From assembly GCA_030691835.1 (NCBI GenBank), contig JAUYDO010000248.1, forward strand, positions 1-7,270: a DNA stretch of 7,270 bases, read 5' to 3'. Shown here in pieces: positions 1 through 7,270 of this stretch. Every line of letters starts with the position of its first letter. Position 1 is the stretch's first letter. The notes beneath the pieces are model-generated. The model searched no databases. It was not told where the DNA came from and saw only the letters and a list, made by a program, of their open reading frames with translations. The DNA comes from Dehalococcoidia bacterium. GTDB lineage: Bacteria > Chloroflexota > Dehalococcoidia > Dehalococcoidales > UBA3254. A program made the translations under genes and the position numbers.

Positions 1-22
1 AAATCATAGAGGGCGGCCCTTA

Positions 23-28
23 GATAAT
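23..28 (+). promoter_or_regulatory. possible -10 element ahead of the mtnP region
   Basis: GATAAT at 23-28 differs from the TATAAT consensus at one position and lies in an AT-rich patch just before the paired ATG codons at 33 and 36. The -35 position would fall at or before the first base of the window, so it cannot be judged. If real, transcription would start at about 35 and give mtnP a leader of roughly 150 bases. A single hexamer match is weak evidence. Confidence 0.2.
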
Positions 29-32
29 AAAA

Positions 33-182
33 ATGATGCACATCGCTCGTGACCCTGATGAAGGATTAGAACTCAAACCAGAAGTTAAAGAGAGACTTAA
101 GCAGTCTCTGGCTGATATGGAACATGGTGAACCAGGCATACCACTAGAACAAATAGCAATAATGCTTAAAGGAGCATACAAG
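33..182 (+). other. open 50-codon stretch in frame with mtnP, possible gene remnant or N-terminal extension
   Basis: This stretch reads through without a stop from paired ATG codons at 33/36 into the mtnP start at 183; the in-frame stop upstream is TAG at 21-23. It encodes a hydrophilic, charged peptide (ARDPDEGLELKPEVKERL near the start, GEPGIPLEQIA near the end). I count G or C in the third position in 15 of 50 codons, against 37 of 50 in a stretch of mtnP beginning at 483, so it does not match the gene body. No Shine-Dalgarno sequence precedes 33. The 'GEPGIPLEQIA' tail loosely resembles the C-terminal part of small type II antitoxins, but this is an impression, not a family assignment. 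It is not part of the MtnP fold. It may be a relic of a separate small gene, a leader, or a real extension. Confidence 0.35.
171..174 (+). promoter_or_regulatory. ribosome binding site that decides the mtnP start
   Basis: GGAG at 171-174, within AAAGGAG, lies 8 bases before the ATG at 183. That ATG also opens directly into the conserved glycine-rich N-terminus of the MtnP family. The farther ATG codons at 33 and 36 have no comparable site, so 183 is the preferred start. Confidence 0.75.
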
Positions 183-1046
183 ATGCCGCAGGCTAAAATT
201 GGAGTTATCGGGGGGACGGGGCTATATGATATCGAAGGACTGACGAGTATTAAAGAGGTAGACATTGAGACGCCCTTTGGCATGCCCAGCGACAGCATAG
301 TCGTGGGCAGGCTGGGACAGGTGGGCATCGCCTTCCTGCCCCGGCACGGCAAAGGACACCGCATCATTCCCACGGAAATACCTTCGCGGGCAAACATCTA
401 CGCGCTGAAGAAGCTCGGCGTGGAGCACATCATCTCTATAAACTCGTGCGGCAGTTTTAAGGAAGAGCTAAAGCCCGGCGACATGGTGATACCGGACCAG
501 CTCATTGACCGCACCTTCGCCCGGGAGTGCACCTTCTTCGGAGAGGGAGTCGTCGCCCATATCCCGTTTGCTGAGCCGTTTTGCCCGGCGCTGAGCCAGG
601 TTCTGTATGAAGCGGCGAAGGAAGTCGGCGCTACCGTCCATCCAAAGGGCACTTACGTGGCGATGGAGGGACCTGCCTTCTCCACCCGCGCCGAATCAAG
701 ACTGCACCGCTCCTGGGGGGCGGATATAATCGGCATGACCGCCTCGCCGGAAGCCAAGCTGGCGCGGGAGGCGGAGATATGCTATGCCAGTATCGCCTGC
801 GTCACCGACTACGATAGCTGGATGGAGCGCAGCGAGGCAGTGACCGTAGATACCATCATCTCCTGTATGCGCCGGAACATCGACCTCGCCAAGAAGATAA
901 TCAAGCTGGCTGTGACCAGGCTACCAGAAAAGCGCGACTGCGGGTGCGCTTCGGCGCTGAAGACCGCGATTGTCACGGCGCCGGCGGTGATGACGCTTGA
1001 GCAGAAGAAAAAGTTTAACCTGCTGATTGGAAAATATATTAGCTAA
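183..1046 (+). CDS. mtnP: S-methyl-5'-thioadenosine phosphorylase
   Basis: Cytoplasmic enzyme that phosphorolyses methylthioadenosine, a by-product of SAM use, to adenine and 5-methylthioribose-1-phosphate. The protein has 287 residues, normal for this branch of the PNP/MTAP family. Visible motifs are GVIGGTGLYD at residues 7-16 (T12 matches the phosphate-binding Thr), RHG at 54-56 (phosphate site), MEGPAFSTRAES at 161-172, and TDYD at 208-211. The two Asp of TDYD (D209, D211) match the pair that contacts adenine N7/N6 in human MTAP (D220/D222), which favours adenosine-type over inosine-type substrates. A C-G-C motif at 253-255 recalls the CXC motif of archaeal MTAP II. The start at 183 has GGAG 8 bases upstream; an in-frame extension back to 33 is less likely. 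It is probably co-transcribed with the MetE-like gene 36 bases downstream, which suits a shared role in SAM and methionine metabolism. A plain purine nucleoside phosphorylase is a remote alternative. Confidence 0.93.
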   Translation: MPQAKIGVIGGTGLYDIEGLTSIKEVDIETPFGMPSDSIVVGRLGQVGIAFLPRHGKGHRIIPTEIPSRANIYALKKLGVEHIISINSCGSFKEELKPGDMVIPDQLIDRTFARECTFFGEGVVAHIPFAEPFCPALSQVLYEAAKEVGATVHPKGTYVAMEGPAFSTRAESRLHRSWGADIIGMTASPEAKLAREAEICYASIACVTDYDSWMERSEAVTVDTIISCMRRNIDLAKKIIKLAVTRLPEKRDCGCASALKTAIVTAPAVMTLEQKKKFNLLIGKYIS

Positions 1047-1082
1047 GAGAGTTAAAACCATGCCGCTGTAGAGTTCAATTGC

Positions 1083-2087
1083 GTGCCCACCATGATTGGC
1101 AGTATGCCGCACACCGACCCGACGGAGGCGTGCGCGCAGGTCACCCGCTTCCTGAAAGACATCCCTGCCTGGCCTCAGTTGCCCAAGCGCTCTTTCCTTG
1201 AGAACATGTACGCACAATACAGCCAGGGTTTTCCCGGGGCGGTGGTCAAGGACGAGAAAATATACATCGACCGTGCACAGGACCTGGACAAGCCGCTGGA
1301 ACAGCTATATGCGGCGTATCTGGGAAATAACATTGATAAGTATCCCATAAGCGCGGACTACGCCGCCGGACTGCACAGGTTCCTGTCAATGACCGAGCTT
1401 TCTCCGGTGGCTGTCAAGGGGCAGGTCACGGGACCGGTTAGCTGGGGCTTGACCGTAACCGATAGCAATATGCGGGCGGTGCTCTACGATGAGGTGCTGG
1501 CTGATGCCGCCGCCCGGCTACTCAGGCTCAAGGCAAGCTGGATGGAAAGGGAACTGCGCAAAATCTGCAAGAACACCATCATCTTTGTGGACGAGCCGTA
1601 CATGGCTTCCTTCGGCTCGGCTTTCTTCTCGCTGTCCAGGGAGAAGGTCGCCGGACTGCTGGAAGAGGTCTTCAGCGGCATCACCGGAATAAAGGGCGTG
1701 CACTGCTGCGGCAACACCGACTGGTCGGTGTTGCTGGGCACCAGCCTCGATATAGTGAGCTTCGATACGTACACCTATGCTGAGTCGCTTACCCTGTACC
1801 CCGCCGAGGTGAAGCGCCTGCTGGACAGGAAAGGCGGCATAGCCTGGGGCATCGTGCCCAATGAAGAGGAACTGCTGGTTAAAGAGACAACCGCCAGTCT
1901 GCAAGACCGTCTTGAAGCGGCGATAGCGCCTTTTACCAGAAAGGGCATACCCTTCCGGCAACTAATAAAGCAGGGGTTGCTCACGCCCTGCTGTGGACTG
2001 ACGCGCCTCAGGACTCCGGAGGCTTCAGGACGTGCCCTTGAACTGCTGGCGGAGCTTTCGGCGAGAATCAGGAGCCGGTACGGGTAA
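1083..2087 (+). CDS. core MetE-like methionine synthase (UROD/MetE fold, lacks MetE N-terminal domain)
   Basis: Probably transfers a methyl group to homocysteine to form methionine in the cytoplasm. At 334 residues it corresponds only to the C-terminal catalytic barrel of E. coli MetE (about 750 residues). Visible features are GSMPHTDP near the N-terminus, VTGPVSWG mid-protein, FVDEPYMASFG (like the DEPA segment of MetE), VHCCG with H207 and C209, and TPCCGL with C304. H207, C209 and C304 match the MetE zinc ligands His641, Cys643 and Cys726. The fourth ligand, Glu665 in E. coli, is not obvious; D228 in SFD is a candidate. A core MetE characterised from Dehalococcoides mccartyi uses methylcobalamin rather than methyl-folate, and I infer the same type of donor here. 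The GTG start at 1083 has only a weak GAG at 1071-1073; ATG 1092 is an alternative, and the true start may have been lost to a frameshift near 1067. Another UROD-fold corrinoid methyltransferase role is possible. It sits among SAM-cycle genes, which supports the methionine role. Confidence 0.8.
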   Translation: MPTMIGSMPHTDPTEACAQVTRFLKDIPAWPQLPKRSFLENMYAQYSQGFPGAVVKDEKIYIDRAQDLDKPLEQLYAAYLGNNIDKYPISADYAAGLHRFLSMTELSPVAVKGQVTGPVSWGLTVTDSNMRAVLYDEVLADAAARLLRLKASWMERELRKICKNTIIFVDEPYMASFGSAFFSLSREKVAGLLEEVFSGITGIKGVHCCGNTDWSVLLGTSLDIVSFDTYTYAESLTLYPAEVKRLLDRKGGIAWGIVPNEEELLVKETTASLQDRLEAAIAPFTRKGIPFRQLIKQGLLTPCCGLTRLRTPEASGRALELLAELSARIRSRYG

Positions 2088-2104
2088 AGCGCATGAGAGC
2101 TGAC

Positions 2105-2305
2105 ATGGAATGCAAAATCAAGATAAACAAGGACAGGTGCACCTGCACCTACGAGCCCTGTCCCAGAAAAGGCAGGTGCTGTGAATGCCTGACATACCAT
2201 CTTGATATGGACGAGCTTCCGGGCTGTGTCTTTCCACCTGAGGTCGAGCGCACCTACGACCGCTCCTTCGCCAGGTTTGCCCGGATACATGCGGACAGAA
2301 CTTGA
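2105..2305 (+). CDS. small Cys-rich protein, DUF6485-like
   Basis: A 66-residue protein of unknown function with eight cysteines (3, 12, 14, 19, 25, 26, 28, 41), including C-T-C, a C-C-E-C cluster and the segments CPRKGRCCEC and ELPGCVFP. This pattern recalls the DUF6485 family of anaerobes. The spacing suggests metal or Fe-S binding, which is inference. No signal peptide or membrane segment is seen, so it is probably cytoplasmic. I chose ATG 2105 because the protein then opens with MECK, as I recall for the family, and GAGAG at 2095-2099 lies 5 bases upstream. ATG 2093 would add four residues (MRAD). It begins 17 bases after the MetE-like stop and is probably in the same transcript. The pairing could mean a role with that enzyme's metal or corrinoid, but nothing in the sequence proves it. 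Confidence 0.75.
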   Translation: MECKIKINKDRCTCTYEPCPRKGRCCECLTYHLDMDELPGCVFPPEVERTYDRSFARFARIHADRT

Positions 2306-2390
2306 ACAGGCACCTAACTCCCTAAGATAAAAAAGATGTGTCAGCCTAAAGCTCCAGACGGATAGCTCCTTCTCTGGCAAATAGCGCCTG

Positions 2391-2422
2391 TTTAAGCTAA
2401 TATTATTAATATCGATTAAAAT
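2391..2422 (+). promoter_or_regulatory. possible promoter region before the NTPase gene
   Basis: The 141-base gap 2306-2446 is the longest gene-free stretch in the window after position 183, and its last third is strikingly AT-rich. TAAAAT at 2417-2422 could be a -10 element and TTTAAG at 2391-2396 a poor -35, but their 20-base spacing is longer than ideal. TATTAT at 2401-2406 is another -10 candidate without a good -35. The composition suggests that the NTPase-to-metK genes have their own promoter. The rest of the gap shows no gene and no convincing terminator. Confidence 0.3.
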
Positions 2423-2446
2423 AACGACAACTACAGATAGGAACCG

Positions 2447-3001
2447 ATGAAACAAGTCTACCTGCTTACGGGTAAACCGGGCACAGGAAAGACCAGCCTT
2501 ATCAAAGAGGCTTTAGCCAAAATCAATATTACAGCGGGCGGCTTTTACACTGAAGAACTGCGCACCCAGGGTGTCAGACAGGGATTCAGGCTGGTCACGC
2601 TGGACGGTCAGACCGCCACGCTTTCGCACGTCAACATAAAAAGCCCGTACCGCGTGAGCAAGTACGGGGTTGATGTCGAGGCTCTGGAGCGCGTTGGCGT
2701 AAGCGCCCTCGAGAAGGCGGCGCGGGAGTGCGACCTCGTCGTCATCGATGAAATAGGCAAGATGGAGCTATTTTCTGAGAAATTCCGCAACGCCGTATCG
2801 TCCATAATCGATAGCGGCAAAAAGGTCCTGGGCACCATAATGCTCAACCCCAACCCGTTTGCAGACGCTATAAAACGGAATCCCCGGGTCAATGTGCTAA
2901 CCCTGACCGCAGAGAACCGCCGGCAGGCGCTTGATGAGATACTGCGCTGGCTGGGCACCGCGCCGGAGCCGGTCGGCTTAGCGGAGAAACGCCAGGAATG
3001 A
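2447..3001 (+). CDS. THEP1-type nucleoside-triphosphatase
   Basis: A P-loop NTPase of the THEP1/NTPase_1 family, 184 residues, typical for the family. THEP1 proteins hydrolyse a range of NTPs in vitro; their cellular role is poorly known, with links proposed to nucleotide or RNA metabolism. The Walker A motif GKPGTGKT is at residues 9-16, right after the first strand, and the Walker B motif LVVIDEIGKMEL has D101-E102. GGFYTEELR and GFRLVTLDG between them match the conserved early part of the family. The ATG at 2447 is preceded by TAGGA at 2438-2442, 4 bases away, and the P-loop sits at the usual distance from the start. Its stop overlaps the next start in ATGA (2998-3001), implying translational coupling to the kinase-like remnant. 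No signal peptide or membrane segment is seen. Confidence 0.9.
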   Translation: MKQVYLLTGKPGTGKTSLIKEALAKINITAGGFYTEELRTQGVRQGFRLVTLDGQTATLSHVNIKSPYRVSKYGVDVEALERVGVSALEKAARECDLVVIDEIGKMELFSEKFRNAVSSIIDSGKKVLGTIMLNPNPFADAIKRNPRVNVLTLTAENRRQALDEILRWLGTAPEPVGLAEKRQE

Positions 3002-3483
3002 CAACGCGACTACCCGACATGGTCCAAGCCATGCTCGACCCGGAGATATACCCGGATAGGACAAGCAAAGTGGAGCTGGCGCAGACCCAGATGTCTTTCG
3101 TATTCCTCACCGATAACTATGTTTACAAGGTCAAGAAGCCCGTTGACCTGGGCTATCTTGACTATACCACGCTGGACAAACGCCACTACTTTTGCCGGCA
3201 AGAGGTGGAACTGAACCGCCGTCTCTGCCCGGAGGTCTACCTTGGCGTGGTGCCTATCACAAGGAGCAACGGCGCCTTTACACTGGGCGGTCAGGGCGAG
3301 GTCGTAGACTACGCCGTAAAGATGCGGCGACTGCCTGAAGACCGCATGATGAACGTCCTGCTGGAGCCGCAGAAAAGAAGATTCGAGCCGGTGACGGAAG
3401 TCCCACCGGCAAAACATGTTATAATTGATACCTCAGAGCCGCTGGAGAAACAGGTCAATACGGTGACGGAGAGGTTGCCGTGA
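2998..3483 (+). CDS. aminoglycoside phosphotransferase/AAA-kinase family protein with a large internal in-frame deletion
   Basis: Residues from about 12 to 123 match the start of the two-domain family annotated as bifunctional aminoglycoside phosphotransferase/ATP-binding protein: segments such as FLTDNYVYKVKKPVDLGYLDY, LNRRLCPEVYLGVVPITR and VVDYAVKMRRLPEDRM form the APH-like N-lobe. From about residue 125 the text jumps to what looks like the extreme C-terminus of the same family (FEPVTEVPP, then VIIDTSEPLEKQV), normally the end of the P-loop kinase domain. The protein has 161 residues, where the full family has, from memory, around 500. Missing are the APH C-lobe with its catalytic His-Gly-Asp region and the whole Walker A kinase domain. 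The junction falls near 3364-3375 and keeps the frame. Kinase activity is therefore unlikely; this is a decaying gene, a small domain protein, or an assembly artefact. The start is fixed by the ATGA overlap with the NTPase gene. Confidence 0.75.
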   Translation: MTTRLPDMVQAMLDPEIYPDRTSKVELAQTQMSFVFLTDNYVYKVKKPVDLGYLDYTTLDKRHYFCRQEVELNRRLCPEVYLGVVPITRSNGAFTLGGQGEVVDYAVKMRRLPEDRMMNVLLEPQKRRFEPVTEVPPAKHVIIDTSEPLEKQVNTVTERLP

Positions 3484-3498
3484 CACTAGAGGACAGTA

Positions 3499-4743
3499 AT
3501 GGTCCAATCTAGCCAGGTTGTCAGACAGGAGTCTTACCTGTCTCTAATGCTCGCCTCACTGCGCTACCGCGACTTCCGGCTGGTCTGGCTCGGCTCTTTT
3601 ACAGAGCACTTCGGCGAGTTCATGGAGATAGCCACCATCCTGTGGCTGACCAATGAACTGACTCACTCACCGCTCATGCTCACCATAGTCGGCTCCAGCC
3701 GCTATATGGCCATGGTGTTCATGCCCATGGTCAGCGGGGTGGTGGCGGACAGGGTGAACCGGCGCAGTATGCTGATTGTTGCCCTGCTCGGTTCAGCGGT
3801 CTTATCCGTCATACTGGCAATATTAACGCTAACCGGACTCATCGCCGTGTGGCACCTTATCGCTATCAGCCTGGTCAGCGGCGTCGCCATGAGCTTCAAT
3901 CACCCGGCGCGGCAGGCCATTGTCCCCAACCTCATCAAAAGGGAGCACCTGCTCAACGCCGTGTCGCTGGACTTCATATCAGTCCACGTCTCACTTTTCA
4001 TCAGCATGTTGATGGTCGGCTTTCTTATATTGCTCCTGGGCACGGGACCGATATTCATAATCAGGGTGGCGGGCTGTATTCTGGCTATAGTCTGGCTCAT
4101 GATGGCACGCATTCCACCCACACCAGCGGCAACAAAGAAACGAGCGCCGTGGCAAAGCCTTACCGAGGGTTTTTCCTACCTCCGGGTCAACCCGATACTT
4201 GTGGGCTTCATAGCGCTTTACCTGTTGCCTCGATTAGTTGCCACTACCTACAGCAATTTTACGCCGGTCTTTGCCAACGACATTCTGCGGGTAGGAGCCG
4301 TCGGCTACGGCTACCTGCAAGCCGCCCCGGGACTGGGAGCCATCCTGTCACTCATAGGACTTACCGTGCTCACCTACTATAAAAGAAAGGTGACGCTCCT
4401 GGTCTTTGCCGGCTTAATCATGGGAGTTGGCTTGATAGCATTCACCTTCTCTCCGTGGCTGTATCCCTCCCTGGTACTGCTGGTAATAGTAGGGGGAGCA
4501 GAAATAGCTTTTAGCACGGTCAACTCCACCTTGATTCAAGCCGCAATCCCAGATGAGGTCCGGGGCAGAATCATGAGCTGGCGCGAGGTAGCCTTCGGGC
4601 TGGGACCCGTTGCCAGTATAGCCTTCGGCGCTGTGGCACAGTATACCGGTGTGCCCACTTCGGTTGAAATACTGGGCGGTGTCTGCCTTATCGTTTCAGT
4701 GGTATTGATTATATTTTTGCCTGGATTCAGGAGAATAGAGTAA
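3499..4743 (+). CDS. MFS transporter, 12 TM helices, MFS_3/EntS-like exporter type
   Basis: An inner-membrane major facilitator superfamily protein of 414 residues, usual for a 12-helix carrier. I count twelve hydrophobic segments in two groups of six, separated by a polar, basic loop (PPTPAATKKRAPWQ) after helix 6. After helix 2 comes a motif-A-like GVVADRVNRRS with D84, R85, R88 and R89. Helix 4 ends in FNHPARQAIVPNL, and PDEVRGRIMS lies before helix 11; both are common in the drug or siderophore exporters of the MFS_3 (EntS-like) group. The substrate cannot be read from the sequence; proton-driven export of a small molecule is the family default. The start at 3499 has AGAGGA at 3488-3493, 5 bases upstream, and lies 15 bases after the preceding stop. 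The gene is followed 20 bases later by ahcY, so it probably shares that transcript, although no functional link is evident. Confidence 0.88.
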   Translation: MVQSSQVVRQESYLSLMLASLRYRDFRLVWLGSFTEHFGEFMEIATILWLTNELTHSPLMLTIVGSSRYMAMVFMPMVSGVVADRVNRRSMLIVALLGSAVLSVILAILTLTGLIAVWHLIAISLVSGVAMSFNHPARQAIVPNLIKREHLLNAVSLDFISVHVSLFISMLMVGFLILLLGTGPIFIIRVAGCILAIVWLMMARIPPTPAATKKRAPWQSLTEGFSYLRVNPILVGFIALYLLPRLVATTYSNFTPVFANDILRVGAVGYGYLQAAPGLGAILSLIGLTVLTYYKRKVTLLVFAGLIMGVGLIAFTFSPWLYPSLVLLVIVGGAEIAFSTVNSTLIQAAIPDEVRGRIMSWREVAFGLGPVASIAFGAVAQYTGVPTSVEILGGVCLIVSVVLIIFLPGFRRIE

Positions 4744-4748
4744 AATAA

Positions 4749-6026
<1,278 letters not shown>

Positions 6027-6029
<3 letters not shown>

Positions 6030-6034
6030 GGAGG
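6027..6034 (+). promoter_or_regulatory. strong ribosome binding site fixing the TTG start of metK
   Basis: TAAGGAGG at 6027-6034 is a near-perfect Shine-Dalgarno sequence that contains the ahcY stop codon and lies 7 bases before the TTG at 6042. The strong site with a rare start codon suggests that metK translation follows on from ahcY translation. Confidence 0.8.
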
Positions 6035-6041
6035 AAGAAGA

Positions 6042-7253
6042 TTGGCTAACTGTTTTGCGACATCACCCAAATACCTTTTCACCTCGGAGTCGGTGACCGA
6101 GGGGCATCCCGACAAAATATGTGACCAGGTGGCAGATGCGGTACTTGACGCCATCATCAAGGAAGACCCCACCGCCAGGGTCGCCTGTGAGGTCGCGGTG
6201 ACCAACGGCCTGGTGGTTGTCATGGGTGAGATTACCACAGCCACCTATATTGAAATTCCCGAAATAGTGCGGGAAGTGGTGCGTGACATAGGCTACACCG
6301 ACCCGGAGTACGGTTTTGAATACAAGTCCTGTGGCGTGCTCGCTTCCATCAACAAGCAGTCACCCGATATTGACAGGGGCGTGAGTTTATCACAGGAAGC
6401 GAAGTCAACCAGAGCCAGGGACGAGCTTGATAAAATCGGCGCCGGCGACCAGGGCATGATGGTCGGTTTCGCCTGCAACGAGACGCCGGAGCTAATGCCC
6501 CTGCCCATCTCGCTGGCTCACAAGCTCTGCCAGCGGCTGGCTATGGTCAGAAAACAGAAAATACTGACCTATCTGCGCCCCGACGGCAAGTCGCAGGTCA
6601 CCGTGGAGTACCATCACGGTGTTCCGGCACGTGTCCCCAGCATCGTCATCGGCGCCCAGCACGACCCCGACGTGACCCACGAGACTATAAGAAAAGACAT
6701 CATCGAGCACGTGGTCAAGCCCGTAGTGCCGCCGCAACTGCTGGATGACGGGACGCAGTACTTTGTTAACGCCACCGGGCGTTTCGTAGTCGGCGGTCCC
6801 GCCTCTGACACCGGCTGTACCGGGCGCAAGATACTGGTTGATACCTACGGCGGCATGGCGCGGCACGGCGGCGGCTCTTTCTCCGGCAAAGACCCCACCA
6901 AGGTCGACCGCTCGGCGGCTTACGCCGCCCGGTATATTGCCAAGAACGTGGTAGCCGCCGGACTCGCCGACAGGCTGGAGCTCCAGGTGGCGTACTGCAT
7001 CGGTGTCGCCCATCCGCTGTCCATATCCATCGAGACCTTCGAGACCCAGAAGGTAGATAACGAAAAGATACTTGACCTGATAAAGAAGCACTTCGACCTC
7101 CGCCCCGGGGCTATAATCCGGGACCTCAACCTGCGCCGCCCCATATACAAACAAACAGCGGCGTACGGGCACTTCGGCAGGACTGATATAGAGCTACCCT
7201 GGGAGAAAACGGACAAAGCCCAAATCTTGAGAAAAGAGGCCTTTGGCAAGTAA
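6042..7253 (+). CDS. metK: S-adenosylmethionine synthetase
   Basis: Cytoplasmic enzyme that makes S-adenosylmethionine from methionine and ATP, releasing phosphate and pyrophosphate. The 403 residues compare with 384 for E. coli MetK, which this resembles along its whole length. Motifs are [12 protein letters not shown] with H22, D24 and K25 (ATP and Mg site), the family signature GAGDQG at 133-138, [26 protein letters not shown] with the second signature at 276-284 (K283, D284), and AYGHFGR near the C-terminus. All key segments are present, so it should be active. It starts at TTG 6042, supported by the strong site at 6027-6034; no in-frame ATG lies close enough to the conserved [11 protein letters not shown] segment to serve. 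It follows ahcY by 12 bases. Only 17 bases remain after its stop, so any terminator is outside the window. Confidence 0.97.
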   Translation: MANCFATSPKYLFTSESVTEGHPDKICDQVADAVLDAIIKEDPTARVACEVAVTNGLVVVMGEITTATYIEIPEIVREVVRDIGYTDPEYGFEYKSCGVLASINKQSPDIDRGVSLSQEAKSTRARDELDKIGAGDQGMMVGFACNETPELMPLPISLAHKLCQRLAMVRKQKILTYLRPDGKSQVTVEYHHGVPARVPSIVIGAQHDPDVTHETIRKDIIEHVVKPVVPPQLLDDGTQYFVNATGRFVVGGPASDTGCTGRKILVDTYGGMARHGGGSFSGKDPTKVDRSAAYAARYIAKNVVAAGLADRLELQVAYCIGVAHPLSISIETFETQKVDNEKILDLIKKHFDLRPGAIIRDLNLRRPIYKQTAAYGHFGRTDIELPWEKTDKAQILRKEAFGK

Positions 7254-7270
7254 AGGCACAACTAAGAGAT

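Noticed and set aside
10..20. Short palindrome AGGGCGGCCCT as a terminator or operator
   Set aside because: The arms meet across a single base, so it cannot fold as a hairpin as it stands, and no T-run follows; it is too short for an operator claim.
2354..2377. Inverted repeat CCAGA...TCTGG as a terminator after the Cys-rich gene
   Set aside because: The stem is only five pairs with a 14-base loop, and no run of T follows it.
1775..2455. 226-codon open frame on the - strand across the end of the MetE-like gene and the small Cys-rich gene
   Set aside because: It runs antisense to two well-supported genes, has no recognisable motif, and starts in the gap before the NTPase; it is a shadow of GC-rich coding sequence.
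3849..4382. 177-codon open frame on the + strand in another frame inside the MFS gene
   Set aside because: Low-complexity basic peptide without hydrophobic helices or family features; the 12-helix frame is clearly the real one.
6492..7172. 226-codon open frame on the - strand within metK
   Set aside because: Fully antisense to a highly conserved gene and without family motifs.

Overview
The window is a dense bacterial gene block with every supported gene on the + strand, moderately GC-rich, and with intergenic gaps mostly under 40 bases. No RNA gene, insertion sequence or CRISPR array is visible. The best guess for the source is a Chloroflexota bacterium of the Dehalococcoidia type. The reasons are a short 'core' MetE-like methionine synthase in place of full-length MetE, a DUF6485-like Cys-rich miniprotein, and short-form AhcY. 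This is inference from gene content, and the phylum is not proven by anything in the window.

Layout. Bases 1-182 are an AT-rich lead-in containing an open 50-codon stretch in frame with the next gene. 183-1046 is mtnP (methylthioadenosine phosphorylase). 1083-2087 is a core methionine synthase/UROD-fold protein, and 2105-2305 is the DUF6485-like Cys-rich protein. A 141-base gap (2306-2446) follows, ending in an AT-rich stretch that may hold a promoter. Then come a THEP1-type P-loop NTPase (2447-3001), an internally deleted aminoglycoside-phosphotransferase/AAA-kinase-like gene that overlaps it by 4 bases (2998-3483), a 12-helix MFS transporter (3499-4743), ahcY (4764-6029) and metK (6042-7253).

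How the genes fit together. Four genes make up most of the activated-methyl cycle. MetK makes S-adenosylmethionine (SAM) from methionine and ATP. AhcY splits the S-adenosylhomocysteine left after methyl transfer into homocysteine and adenosine. The MetE-like enzyme remethylates homocysteine to methionine. MtnP recovers adenine and methylthioribose-1-phosphate from the SAM by-product methylthioadenosine. The NTPase, kinase remnant and transporter sit between the two halves and have no obvious link to the cycle.

The points most worth a second look are the in-frame internal deletion in the kinase-like gene, the compositionally different in-frame extension before mtnP, a possibly frameshifted start of the MetE-like gene, and the metal site of that enzyme with its small Cys-rich neighbour. 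I see no clearly new multi-gene system here.
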